Counted from the stretch's first letter, positions 50,690 to 59,390 are shown. The stretch is 64,000 nt of DNA from Variovorax boronicumulans (GCF_029892485.1 NZ_JARXVG010000001.1:496001-560000), one strand, 5' to 3'. The notes: generated by a model not told the origin, from the sequence alone. Program-made: numbers and translations.

Positions 50690-52132
50690 ATGACAAAAGA
50701 GAAGAATTCCTCCGCGGCCCTGCTGCAGATCGACCGCGCCACGCCGATGCCGCTGTACCGGCAGATCTACGCGCGCTTCAGGACGGCCATCGAGCAAGGC
50801 GTGCTCCACCCGGGCGACCGCGTCGCGTCGGCGCGCGACCTCGCGAGCGAACTGGGCGTCTCGCGCGGCACCATCGAGACGGCCTACAACCTGCTCGTCG
50901 GCGAAGGCTATTTTTCGTCGCAGGGACAGGCGGGCACCGTGGTCTCGCCTTCCCTGCCGGCACACCGGTCGGCGCGGCGCGAGCGCCGTCGGGCCGAACC
51001 GCACGCCGACCGCGAAGCCCTCGCCGATGCCGAGCCCCCGCCACCGCTGCAACTGGGCATTCCCGCGCTCGACGCCTTTCCGCGCAAGCTCTGGGCGCGC
51101 CTGACCGCACGCCGCGCCCGGGCGACCACCGCGGCGGACATGTTCTACGGCAACCCCTCGGGCTACGCACCGTTGCGCGCGGCCATCGCGGCGTACCTGC
51201 TGGTGTCGCGCGGGGTGTCGTGCCACCCGTCGCAGGTCTTCGTGACGGGCGGGTATCGCGCATCGCTCGCGCTCATCGCGCACACGCTGCTCGACAAGGG
51301 CGACGCCGTGTGGGTGGAAGACCCCGGCTATCAGCCCACGCAGGACGTGCTGCGCAGCACAGGCCAGCGCACGGTGCCCGTGCCGGTGGACGAGGAAGGC
51401 ATGGTCGTGGCCCGCGGCATGCGCAAGGCGGCGCATGCGCGCATGGCCGTCGTCACGCCGTCGCACCAGGCGCCGCTCGGCGTCTCGATGTCGCTCGCGC
51501 GCAGGCTTCAATTGCTCGAATGGGCCTCGCAGTCCAAGGCGTGGATCGTCGAGGACGACTACGACGGCGAATACCGTTATGCCGGCCCGCCGCTGCCCGC
51601 GCTCAAGAGCCTGGACGGACACGACCGCGTGCTGTACGCGGGCAGCTTCTCGAAGGTGCTGTATCCGGGGCTGGCGCTGGGCTACGTGGTGGCGCCCGAG
51701 TCGGTGTGCGCCGCCTTCGGCGAGGCGGCGCTGACGCGCTCCAACGGCAGCCCGCAGATCACGCAGGCGGTGGTCGCCGACTTCATGCGGGGCGGCCACT
51801 TCTCGCGCCACTTGAAGAAGATGCGGCTGCTCTATGCGCGGCGGCGCGGCATGCTCGCGGCCGCGCTGCTGAAGGCCTTTGGCGACGAAGTGCGCATCGA
51901 CCTCAAGAGCGGCGGCATGCACCTGATCGCGCGCTTCGACAAATGCCGCGAGAGCGACACCGAACTGGCCCGCCGCGCGCAACTCGCCGGCCTGAACTGC
52001 CAGCCGCTTTCGGCGCGCGGCACGGCGGGCTTCGGCGACGAAGGGCTGCTGATGGGGTTCACCAACATCGGGTCGGCTGCGCAGGCGCAGCAGCTTGCGG
52101 TGAAGCTGCGTGGGGCGATGGGCGTGCGCTGA
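50690..52132 (+). CDS. MocR/PdxR family regulator
   Basis: A 480-aa protein. The GntR-type HTH (LYRQIYARFRTAIEQGVLHPGDRV, LASELGVSRGTIETAYNLL) is fused to a fold-type I aminotransferase-like domain. The PLP Lys lies in YAGSFSKVLYPGLALGY and the Asp in VEDDYDGEYRY. These proteins use PLP or an amine-PLP adduct as signal. The divergent epimerase-cupin operon with an inverted repeat in the spacer is the probable target. ATG 50690 begins a family-length protein. Confidence 0.93.
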   Translation: MTKEKNSSAALLQIDRATPMPLYRQIYARFRTAIEQGVLHPGDRVASARDLASELGVSRGTIETAYNLLVGEGYFSSQGQAGTVVSPSLPAHRSARRERRRAEPHADREALADAEPPPPLQLGIPALDAFPRKLWARLTARRARATTAADMFYGNPSGYAPLRAAIAAYLLVSRGVSCHPSQVFVTGGYRASLALIAHTLLDKGDAVWVEDPGYQPTQDVLRSTGQRTVPVPVDEEGMVVARGMRKAAHARMAVVTPSHQAPLGVSMSLARRLQLLEWASQSKAWIVEDDYDGEYRYAGPPLPALKSLDGHDRVLYAGSFSKVLYPGLALGYVVAPESVCAAFGEAALTRSNGSPQITQAVVADFMRGGHFSRHLKKMRLLYARRRGMLAAALLKAFGDEVRIDLKSGGMHLIARFDKCRESDTELARRAQLAGLNCQPLSARGTAGFGDEGLLMGFTNIGSAAQAQQLAVKLRGAMGVR

Positions 52133-52254
52133 AGTGCGGGGATGCCGAACCAGGCAAGCACCATGACCCTTTTCGCCTTGCGACAGCTCGCCAAAAGTTG
52201 GCTGTCGGCCGGCCTCGATTCCGGCGAAGTGCCGGTCTCAACAGCCTGTCCACT

Positions 52255-52965
52255 TCAGCGTTGCTGGAGGGCGGCAACCAGTTCAGCGCGCACGGCCGCG
52301 AACACGGCTGCGGGATCCAAGGCACGCGATACAGGGCGGCCGATGACCACGTGCGTTGCGCCGGCCCCGATTGCCTGCGTGGGAGTCGCAACTCGCGCGT
52401 GGTCATTCTGTTCATCGCCTGAGAACTGTATGCCTGGCGTCACGACAAGGGCACCGGGCGGCAGGACCTCGCGAAGCAGCCTCGCTTCCAATGGCGACGC
52501 TACAACGCCATGGCAACCGGCCGCGGTCGCAAGGCGGCCCAGTCGCGCGACCTGCTCTGGAACCGTCGAGGCGACGCCTACTTCTTCCAGATCCTGGTCA
52601 CTCATGCTGGTGATCACGGTGAGCGTAAGAACCTTCAGTTGAGGGAACCGGCTCGCGGCCTGAACTGCCGAGCAAAGCACGGCGGAACCGCCCGAGGCGT
52701 GCACAGTCACCATCGAAGCACCCAGATGTCCGGCTGCGGTGACCGCGCCCGCCACCGAGCTTGGGATTTCCAGCAGCTTGAGGTCCAGGAAAACACTTTT
52801 CCCTGCATCCACGAGCTCGCGGACGACCGAAGGTCCTGCCGCCGTCAGCAGCTGCAGGCCTACCTTGTAGAACGTAGTAGCTGCGCCCAGCTGCTTCACG
52901 AGGTCCGCCGCCAATGCGGCGTTAGGGAAGTCGAGCGAAACGATGATGCGGCTGTCCTTACTCAT
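52255..52965 (-). CDS. pyrF: Orotidine-5'-phosphate decarboxylase, subfamily 1, altered catalytic motif
   Basis: A 236-aa protein; AAGGACAGGT precedes ATG 52965. The TIM-barrel shows IIVSLDFPN, the Lys34 region FYKVGLQLL, then the core FLDLKLLEIPSSV. The invariant D-x-K-x-x-D is here D61-L-K63-L-L-E66, so the last Asp is Glu. VTVHASGG and the phosphate loop TPGIQFSGDEQNDHARVATP, VVIGRPVSRA are intact. OMP decarboxylase makes UMP. Most Burkholderiales carry a longer subfamily 2 pyrF, so this may be an extra copy of changed activity. It is not next to other pyrimidine genes. Confidence 0.85.
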   Translation of the reverse strand: MSKDSRIIVSLDFPNAALAADLVKQLGAATTFYKVGLQLLTAAGPSVVRELVDAGKSVFLDLKLLEIPSSVAGAVTAAGHLGASMVTVHASGGSAVLCSAVQAASRFPQLKVLTLTVITSMSDQDLEEVGVASTVPEQVARLGRLATAAGCHGVVASPLEARLLREVLPPGALVVTPGIQFSGDEQNDHARVATPTQAIGAGATHVVIGRPVSRALDPAAVFAAVRAELVAALQQR

Positions 52966-53071
52966 TGACCTGTCCTTGATGCGTACGCCCCGCGCTGCCA
53001 GTAAACGCGAACTGGGCGAACGTATGCAGCCTATCATTTGACAGACAGAATGCGACCAACTCCGGACGGTC

Positions 53072-53124
53072 AGAGGCAATGCCGAACACGACCGGTCGGG
53101 CCGCCAATATCTGGAGGAGAAAAG
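53072..53124 (+). repeat. Copy 2 of a ~53-bp leader-like repeat
   Basis: Matches 2317-2368 in 45 of 54 aligned positions. Here it forms the 5' leader of the gene at 53125. It contains the strong ribosome-binding site GGAGGAG at 53113-53119 and ends directly at the ATG. See copy 1 for comparison. Confidence 0.55.
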
Positions 53125-53466
53125 ATGTCGAGCGCCTTGAGCAGAACCATCGTGGCAATGATGAGCACCGTCGTCATGAGCGGCGCCGCTGCGCAAGCCA
53201 GCGAGCCGACCCCGGTATTCACTCGCGCTCGTCTGACGTCCTCGTACGAAGAACCCGGCGGCAAGCTCTATGTGCGCTTGAAGCTGCTCCCCAGGTCCAA
53301 GATTCCCTTCGCAACGCAGACATTCAGGCTGCCCGACCGCTCGCTGCTGGCCGATATCCCTGATGGTTCGTTGGTGAAGTTCACCTCCAAACACATCGAT
53401 GGCGAGAACACCTTGACGTCGATCCACACCGTCGCGGAGTGCAAGCGCTTTCAACCCTGCGAATGA
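53125..53466 (+). CDS. CusF-like periplasmic protein lacking copper ligands
   Basis: A 113-aa protein. The strong site GGAGGAG fixes ATG 53125. A signal peptide (SALSRTIVAMMSTVVMSGAAAQA) leads into a small beta protein. The part KIPFATQTFRLPDRSLLADI, then GSLVKFTSKHIDGENTLTSI, aligns with the CusF OB fold (WPAMTMTF..., KVRFT..., ...TVT.I). The Trp and Met copper ligands of CusF are replaced by Phe, Ala and Thr/Gln, so copper binding in that mode is unlikely. Two C-terminal cysteines (AECKRFQPCE) may form a disulfide. The family match is by eye only. Confidence 0.7.
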   Translation: MSSALSRTIVAMMSTVVMSGAAAQASEPTPVFTRARLTSSYEEPGGKLYVRLKLLPRSKIPFATQTFRLPDRSLLADIPDGSLVKFTSKHIDGENTLTSIHTVAECKRFQPCE

Positions 53467-53543
53467 AGCCGGCGAGAAGCAAACGGTCGAGACAGCGCCC
53501 CATCCGTGATGCGCCCTGTTGAAGAGCGACGCGCTCGGAGTGC

Positions 53544-54437
53544 TTAGCCAGTGATGATCGGTTTGAGCGCCTCGATCTCCGTTGCAATGAAGTCGAAGAA
53601 TGCGCTGACGCGGGCCGTCTTCCGAATCTCGGGCATCGCGAGGAGCCGCCAGTCCCGCGACAGCGCCGGGATCGGACCGAGAACCCGGACCAGCTCCGCC
53701 TCCGAATCCCCAAGCGCTGTCGGCAGCGGCCCGATGCCCACACCGGCCTTCACCGACAGCAGGAGACCGAGCACGCTGCCGCTGCGGGCCACGATGTTCG
53801 CGTCCGGCGCCACCTCGCGCAGCCACTGGCTTGCGCGATGGCCCGCCATGCTCTCCTCAAACCCCGCCAGCGGGTGTGCCTGGATCTCCTCGATGGATGA
53901 AGGCTTGCCGTGGCGCGCCACATAGTCGCGGCTCGCATAGACGGCCCACAGCGAGTCGCCGACCTTGCGACCGACCAGCACGGCATCGTCGGTGTCGCCT
54001 GAACGCAGCGCGACGTCGGCCTCGCCAGTGCGCAGGTCGACGTACTTGTCGCTCATCACGAATTCCACATGCAGCGCGGGGTGCAGCGCATGGAAGCGAT
54101 CCAGCAGCCCGGAACGCGTCAACCGACTCACGAGCGGCTCCGGGCAGGTGAGCCGGATCACACCGGCCGCATTGCGCTTCGAGGCGGCCAGCACCTGTTC
54201 GAATTCGCCCACGGCCCGCTCGACCTCACGCGCGGCTTCCAGTACCTCGGTGCCGAAGTCGGTGAGCCTGTATCCGGTGGTATGGCGCTGGACCAGCGCG
54301 CGGCCGATGTGCCGCTCCAGCGCGGTCAGCCGTCGCTGCACCGTCGACTGATCGACCTCCAGGGCCCGGCCCGCGGCCAGGGTGCTGCCGTGCCGCGCCA
54401 CAGCCACGAAGTACTTCAGGTCGTTCCAGTCGAGCAT
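53544..54437 (-). CDS. LysR family transcriptional regulator
   Basis: A 297-aa protein. It starts MLDWNDLKYFVAVARHGSTL with HTH AGRALEVDQSTVQRRLTALE, the variant typical of the LysR group with W-x-D-L at the start. The effector domain runs from about residue 90 (AGVIRLTCPEPLVSRL). It is divergent from the Bug-type gene at 54540, the probable target, with 102 bp between. Confidence 0.92.
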   Translation of the reverse strand: MLDWNDLKYFVAVARHGSTLAAGRALEVDQSTVQRRLTALERHIGRALVQRHTTGYRLTDFGTEVLEAAREVERAVGEFEQVLAASKRNAAGVIRLTCPEPLVSRLTRSGLLDRFHALHPALHVEFVMSDKYVDLRTGEADVALRSGDTDDAVLVGRKVGDSLWAVYASRDYVARHGKPSSIEEIQAHPLAGFEESMAGHRASQWLREVAPDANIVARSGSVLGLLLSVKAGVGIGPLPTALGDSEAELVRVLGPIPALSRDWRLLAMPEIRKTARVSAFFDFIATEIEALKPIITG

Positions 54438-54539
54438 CGCCCGTTATGCACTATTGCGGCCCCGTTCTGCAAGTCCGCGCCTTGTGGCCCATGGAACGCC
54501 GGCCTACGCTGGCGTTGCCACATCATTCCGAGGCCGCCC

Positions 54540-55565
54540 ATGACGACAAGCTCATTCACGAATGGCCGCATGCCGCGGCGCCGCGTGCTGATTGCCGGTG
54601 CCGCCGCAGCGGCTGCGGCCGTCTGCAACTCCGGCTCCTTCGGGCAAACGGCGTCCTCGGCGAAGCAGGAACGCCTTCGCATCCTGTGTACCGGTCCGGC
54701 AGGCAGCGTGCCGGACATCGTTGCGCGCACCTTCGGCGAGGCACTTGCCGGTGTCTTCGCACAGGAGGTCGTCGTCGACAACCGGCCCGGTGCGGCAGGC
54801 CAGATCGCGGTCCAGGCGCTGAAGTCGGCGCCGGCCGATGGCTCGACCTGGCTGCTGGGCCAGGGCGCGATCGCCAGCCTCTACCCTGCGTTGTACGGAA
54901 AGCTGGGCTACGACCCTGCGCGGGACCTCGTGCCCGTGTCGCTCGCGGCGGAGATGAATCTGGGCGTGGCCGTGGGCAAGGCTGTGCCCGCGGAGGTCGC
55001 CGACACCCGGATGCTGGTCGAGTGGATGCGGCGCCATCCCGCCGAAGCCAACGCAGCCTCGCCGGGCACGGGCACCCTGCCGCACATTCTCGAGGTCATG
55101 CTGTTCGGCCAGGCCGGGCTGGACTGGCGCCATGTTCCCTATCCGGGCGGCCCGCCCGCCATGGCGGCGCTCCTTGGCGGGCAGGTTGCCGTGCTCGTGC
55201 TCCCGGAAGGCCTGCTGCTGCCGCAAGTCGCCAGCGGTCGCCTGCGGTTGCTCGGCACCTCGGGACGTGAGCGCAGCCGGTTCTCACCGGCAGTGCCCAC
55301 GCTCGCCGAACAGGGCCACGCGCGATCGGTGATGCGCGAGTGGTTCGCCTTTTTCGCACCGGCTGGCACGCCGGCACGTATCGCGGAGCAGGCGTCGGAG
55401 GCGCTGGGCAACGCCGTGGCGCGCGCCGGACTGGCACGCCGGTTCGAGGATGCGGCCATGATGGCGGCGCAAAGCTCGCCCGCACAACTGGCCGCGAAGA
55501 TAGAGGACGACCGCCGGGTCTGGGCGCCCCTGCTGGTCGACGCGGGCATCCGGGGGGACGCATGA
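54540..55565 (+). CDS. Bug/TctC-type periplasmic solute-binding protein
   Basis: A 341-aa protein from ATG 54540. The signal region has MPRRRVLIAGAAAAAAAV, possibly a Tat signal. The Bug fold shows LRILCTGPAGSVPDIVARTFGE, VVDNRPGAAGQIAVQA, YPALYGKLGYDPARDLVPVS and VPTLAEQGHA. It is the most diverged of the three Bug proteins here. Its stop overlaps the methyltransferase start (ATGA). A divergent LysR gene probably regulates the pair. Confidence 0.9.
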   Translation: MTTSSFTNGRMPRRRVLIAGAAAAAAAVCNSGSFGQTASSAKQERLRILCTGPAGSVPDIVARTFGEALAGVFAQEVVVDNRPGAAGQIAVQALKSAPADGSTWLLGQGAIASLYPALYGKLGYDPARDLVPVSLAAEMNLGVAVGKAVPAEVADTRMLVEWMRRHPAEANAASPGTGTLPHILEVMLFGQAGLDWRHVPYPGGPPAMAALLGGQVAVLVLPEGLLLPQVASGRLRLLGTSGRERSRFSPAVPTLAEQGHARSVMREWFAFFAPAGTPARIAEQASEALGNAVARAGLARRFEDAAMMAAQSSPAQLAAKIEDDRRVWAPLLVDAGIRGDA

Positions 55566-56401
55566 CGGACGCGGTTGCGAGGGCCTGGGACCGGGCCGCC
55601 GAGGGCTGGGCCACGAGCACGCCGATCGTCCGTGCGTGGTTGCGGCGCGCAACCGCAGCGATGCTGTCCGAGGCGCGGCTGAAGCCGGGTGCACGCGTAC
55701 TCGATCTGGCTGCGGGTGCGGGCGACCAGACGAAGGACATCGCGCTGGCCGTCGGGCCGACGGGCGAGGTGTTGGCAACCGACATCTCACCGAAGATCCT
55801 GGACTTCGCGCGTGGGCGCATCGAAGCGGCTGGCCTCGCCAATGTGCGCTTCGCCGTCGCAGACGCGGAGCAGCCGGTTCATGCCGAGGCGCCTTTCGAT
55901 GCGGTGACGTGCAGGCTCGGCCTCATGTTCTGCATGAACCCGGCCAATGCGCTGGCCGCGGCATTCAAGGTCCTGCGGCCGGGCGGCCGCTTCGTGGCGC
56001 TGGTGTTCGGCGACCCCGCGAACAACCCTTGCATCACGACCATGATGAAGGTGGCACGCAAGCACCGGGGGTTGACTGGTAGCGTCTCGCCCTATGCCGA
56101 GGGCGGTCTGTTCAGCCTTGCGGCACCGGGCAGGCTTGCGAGTCTTTTGATGGCGGCCGGCTATGTCGAGGTCACAGCGGAAACGCTTGCGGCGCCTTTC
56201 GAACTCCCCGATGCCGCGGCCTACGTCGCCTTCGTTCGAAGTTCGGGTTCACCGATCATGGAAGTCCTCGCGCCCTTGGATGCAAAGGCCAGGGAGTCGG
56301 CCTGGCGAGAAATGGAGGAGGCGTTGGAGCCATTTCGCGGCGACCAGGGCTGGCTGGGGCCCAACGAACTCCTGCTCGCCTCGGCAACGCGGCCGGGCTG
56401 A
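55562..56401 (+). CDS. SAM-dependent methyltransferase, UbiE-like class I
   Basis: A 279-aa protein. Motif I VLDLAAGAGDQTKDIALAVG binds SAM, followed by the acidic VLATDISPKILDFARGRIE, then FDAVTCRLGLMFCMNPANAL and LRPGGRFVALVFG. The C-terminal helical part (PDAAAYVAFVRSSGSPI) may bind the acceptor. Substrate unknown. It overlaps the Bug gene by 4 bp, an unusual pairing that suggests one transcript. Confidence 0.88.
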   Translation: MTDAVARAWDRAAEGWATSTPIVRAWLRRATAAMLSEARLKPGARVLDLAAGAGDQTKDIALAVGPTGEVLATDISPKILDFARGRIEAAGLANVRFAVADAEQPVHAEAPFDAVTCRLGLMFCMNPANALAAAFKVLRPGGRFVALVFGDPANNPCITTMMKVARKHRGLTGSVSPYAEGGLFSLAAPGRLASLLMAAGYVEVTAETLAAPFELPDAAAYVAFVRSSGSPIMEVLAPLDAKARESAWREMEEALEPFRGDQGWLGPNELLLASATRPG

Positions 56402-56454
56402 GGCCAAGGCGGAAAGCCTGATCTCCACAATCCCGAGTTGCGTCCAAGGTATCC

Positions 56455-56524
56455 GCAGCTTGCAGCTTGCAGCTTGCAGCTTGCAGCTTGCAGCTTGCAG
56501 CTTGCAGCTTGCGGCATGCGGCAT
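56455..56524. repeat. Heptanucleotide tandem repeat (GCAGCTT)8
   Basis: Eight perfect copies of GCAGCTT run from 56455 to 56510, followed by two variant GCGGCAT units (56511-56524). The array ends 9 bp before the ATG at 56534. A unit length of seven is not a multiple of three, so slippage would shift frames or change promoter-start spacing. This is the structure of a possible phase-variable control element for the DUF1232 gene. Confidence 0.9.
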
Positions 56525-56533
56525 GCTGCACCC

Positions 56534-56938
56534 ATGAGAATCAGCGACAACTTGAAGACCTGGGCAAAGCGGGTCAAACGCGACGGCGTGACGCTCTGGT
56601 TTGCAGGAAAAAATCCTCGGACGCCCTGGTACGCGAAGGCGTTGGGTATTTTCGTGGTGGCCTATGCGCTCAGCCCCATTGACCTGATCCCCGACTTCAT
56701 TCCGGTGCTGGGCTACGTCGATGATGTTCTGCTGCTTCCCGCCCTGATCTGGTTGACCCTCAGGCTGCTGCCGCCCGACGTCCTCGCGGAATGCCGCAGC
56801 CAGGCAGAAGAGTGGATGCAGACCAACGGCTCGAAGCCAAGCAGTCGCGCCGGGGCATTCCTGATCGTGGTGCTGTGGCTGGCCGCGGGCGTGGCGGTCT
56901 GGCTCTGGCTCAAGCCGCATCCATACGTTTCGGAATGA
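56534..56938 (+). CDS. DUF1232 membrane protein
   Basis: A 134-aa protein. The DUF1232 core shows TPWYAKALGIFVVAYALSPIDLIPDFIPVLGYVDDVLL, the diagnostic Y-x-L-S-P-I-D-L-I-P-D-F. A second membrane segment (AFLIVVLWLAAGVAVWLWL) ends the protein. Function unknown; the family is small inner-membrane proteins. The heptamer array lies immediately upstream, and the reading frame continues open through it to 56438. No clear ribosome-binding site precedes ATG 56534, which makes the array more interesting. Confidence 0.88.
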   Translation: MRISDNLKTWAKRVKRDGVTLWFAGKNPRTPWYAKALGIFVVAYALSPIDLIPDFIPVLGYVDDVLLLPALIWLTLRLLPPDVLAECRSQAEEWMQTNGSKPSSRAGAFLIVVLWLAAGVAVWLWLKPHPYVSE

Positions 56939-57064
56939 CGGCTTTGGAGAAAAACGTACAGCCAATGCGGGCCGGCGCCTTCCGGGCGGACCTCCGGCAG
57001 CACAATGTGAGCCAGGCTTTCATGCCCACCACCCCGTCAACTCGCAACAACTTTTTCAGGACTG

Positions 57065-57397
57065 ATGTCAATGATCTACGAACTACGCGTCTATACCGCA
57101 ATGCCTGGCCGGCTGCCCGACGTTCTTGCCAGATTTCGGGATCACACGGTGGGCATCTGGAACCGGCTGGAAATTCGTCAGCTCGGATATTGGACGACCG
57201 CAATCGGACCTGACAGCAACGCGCTTACCTACATGCTGGTCTGGGAGAGCCTGGCCGACCGTGAGGCCAAGTGGGGCAAGTTTGTCGTCGATCCCGAATG
57301 GGTCGAGGTCAGAAAGGCGAGCGAGGCAGCCGGACCGATCGTTGCGAAGATGGACAACTCGTTCCTGGCGCCCACCTCTTTCTCGCCTGCGAAATAG
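57065..57397 (+). CDS. NIPSNAP family protein
   Basis: A 110-aa protein of the dimeric ferredoxin-like NIPSNAP family. It shows MIYELRVYTAMPGRLPDVLARF, then GYWTTAIGPDSNALTYMLVWESLADREAKW and SFLAPTSFS at the end. Family proteins bind small hydrophobic ligands or act in catabolic clusters, with unknown reactions. It stands between the DUF1232 gene and the convergent ankyrin-ligase gene; 34 bp separate the stops. Confidence 0.9.
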   Translation: MSMIYELRVYTAMPGRLPDVLARFRDHTVGIWNRLEIRQLGYWTTAIGPDSNALTYMLVWESLADREAKWGKFVVDPEWVEVRKASEAAGPIVAKMDNSFLAPTSFSPAK

Positions 57398-57431
57398 TCT
57401 CTTCCGCGGCCATCGCCGCATAGCGAAGGCT

Positions 57432-59390
57432 TCAGGGAGCTTCGCCATCCATCGGCGCACCACGCTCCTTGATCCGCGTGACCTGCGAAAGCACGGCATC
57501 GTCGGATGTCATGTCCATCCGCTGGCCCTTGTAGACCGGCTGCTCGAACTTGCCGCCCGCATAGCGGTAGAGATAGCGCACCTCGACCAGCGCGCCCACT
57601 GGCGGCAGCGCCTCGTTGGGCGGCACCGTCACGTTGCCCATGTCGACCATCGCGCCCGTCTCGTCGCGCAGGCCCACGGCCACCGAGCGCTGCGCGTTGA
57701 CGCGGATCACCTCGCAGGTCGCGCTCTGGTTGAACTTGAACTTCAGGCTCGTGGTGCTGCGCCCCGCCGCGAACGGTGCGGCGAGCGCCTTGAGCACATA
57801 GCCTTCGCCGTGCGCGGCCAGCAGTTGCGCGGCGCGGCGGCGCTTGCCCTCGGCGGTGGTTTCGAGATCGAGCACCACCATCCAGGGAAGGCGCCCGGCC
57901 ATCTTCTGCAGGTGGCCGAAGCGATCGATGAAGGCGGCACTGCGCAGATCCTGGCCATCGAGCGCCAGCAGGTCGAAGGCCTTGAAGACATCGCCGACAT
58001 GCTCGCCCGCGATGACGGTGCGCCCCGCGGTCGCTCCCGCCTCGCCGACCCAGGCTTGCGGAATGTCGACAAAAAGTCCGCGGCGATTGGTACCGCGCAC
58101 GGTCTCGCCCTCGATCAGCAGGATGCGGTTCTCGCCATCGGCTTTTTCCTGCAGGCCCCAGCCCGCGTCGTCGAAGTAGCGCGCCACCTGCTCTTCGAGG
58201 ATCAGCGTGGGTAGCTGCGGCAACTCGCCGCTGATGCGGCCCGCGAGATCGCTCGAGGTGTAGAGCGCGCCCGACTGGTCCGGCGTGTAGCCCTTGGAGG
58301 TCTTCTCCTTCACGACCTTTTCGTAGATCTTCAGCGCCGCTTCGAACGCGACAGGGCTGCTGGTCTTGGTGCCGGTGGCGAGCGTGCCGCCGCGACGTCC
58401 ATTGCCGTAGTCGACCACCCAGCCGTCGTCCTTCGGGCGCAGGTGGACCTGGTAGACCTTGTCGGAGCCCTGGCCCGTGAAATAGAGAAAGCTCGATTGC
58501 GATGCCTGTCCGCCAGCGGCTTGTTCAACGGGGGCGGCGGAAGGCGCCGGCTGGCCGGGTGGCGCCGCCTGCGAACTCGGCTGCCGCAGATTGACCTCCG
58601 GCCGCATCGATGCCGCGCCGTTCCATCGCACCTCGAAGCCCGCCTTGCGGAAGTGATCGACGACGAGTTCGCCGACACGCAGCATGTCGGCATCCGCACC
58701 TGCCGGCGCGCCCCAGAACGCGAGCGACAGCTGGCTGCTGCGCTTCGCGCGGTTCAGGTCCTGCCGCGTGTAGAAGCAGAAGCCGTGCACGCCGGCTGCT
58801 TCGCCGCCGCGCTCGTGGAAGGCCTCGGAGCAGTCGGAGAAACCGTCGGACTGCGTCTGCCCCGCATCCTGCAGCGTGACGAGCCCGGCCTTCGTCAACG
58901 CATCGAAGACCTCGTCGATCCTGGCCTTGACGGTGCGCCATTGCGCGGTCGTCATCTTCACGGGATCGGGTTCGGGTGGAGGCGGCGCGGGTATCGGCTT
59001 GCCGGTGACGCCCGCGAGCAGCGCGATCACCTCTTCCATCATCGCGTTCACCGTGATGTGGTTGCCATGCCCGTCGCTGATGTCGGCGTTGGCGCCGGCA
59101 TCCAGGAGCAGTTGCACCGCATCCGTCGTGGGCGCGAATTCGGCGGCGAGGTAGAGCGCGGTGCGGCCATCGGTGCGGGTGTATTCGAGCGGGCTGCCGG
59201 CTTCGAGCAACAGGCGCAGCACGGCGAGGTTCGGCGCAACCTCGGTCTGGTTCGATCCCATCGCGGCGCACTGCAGCGCGGTGAAGCCCTGCTTGTTCAC
59301 AGCAGCCATGTCGGCCCCGGCCGCGATGCACGCGCGTACCGTCTGGACATCGGCTTCGCGCGCCGCCTCGAAAATCTTCTTCGGATCCAT
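57432..59390 (-). CDS. Ankyrin / DUF6891-like / WGR / ATP-dependent ligase fusion
   Basis: A 652-aa protein from ATG 59390 with GGGAG upstream. Residues 1-125 are ankyrin repeats (GFTALQCAAMGSNQ, GRTALYLAAEFAP). About 148-265 resemble DUF6891 (HGFCFYTRQDLNRA). About 300-368 are a WGR domain (DDGWVVDYGNGRRGGTL). From about 390 there is a nucleotidyltransferase core: motif I K416-A-D-G, Glu463 in AGEHVGDVFKAFDLL, motif IV EGYVLK (529-534), and motif V LKFKF. An OB-like end with KFEQPVYKGQ closes it. Motif I has Asn at the usual Arg place. It should ligate or adenylate nucleic acid, or modify another target. Regulation by ankyrin-bound partners is a guess. No Ku, PARP or repair genes are adjacent. 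Confidence 0.85.
   Translation of the reverse strand: MDPKKIFEAAREADVQTVRACIAAGADMAAVNKQGFTALQCAAMGSNQTEVAPNLAVLRLLLEAGSPLEYTRTDGRTALYLAAEFAPTTDAVQLLLDAGANADISDGHGNHITVNAMMEEVIALLAGVTGKPIPAPPPPEPDPVKMTTAQWRTVKARIDEVFDALTKAGLVTLQDAGQTQSDGFSDCSEAFHERGGEAAGVHGFCFYTRQDLNRAKRSSQLSLAFWGAPAGADADMLRVGELVVDHFRKAGFEVRWNGAASMRPEVNLRQPSSQAAPPGQPAPSAAPVEQAAGGQASQSSFLYFTGQGSDKVYQVHLRPKDDGWVVDYGNGRRGGTLATGTKTSSPVAFEAALKIYEKVVKEKTSKGYTPDQSGALYTSSDLAGRISGELPQLPTLILEEQVARYFDDAGWGLQEKADGENRILLIEGETVRGTNRRGLFVDIPQAWVGEAGATAGRTVIAGEHVGDVFKAFDLLALDGQDLRSAAFIDRFGHLQKMAGRLPWMVVLDLETTAEGKRRRAAQLLAAHGEGYVLKALAAPFAAGRSTTSLKFKFNQSATCEVIRVNAQRSVAVGLRDETGAMVDMGNVTVPPNEALPPVGALVEVRYLYRYAGGKFEQPVYKGQRMDMTSDDAVLSQVTRIKERGAPMDGEAP

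Noticed and set aside
56455-56524. Tandem array as a CRISPR
   Set aside because: The units are 7 bp, directly adjacent and without spacers.
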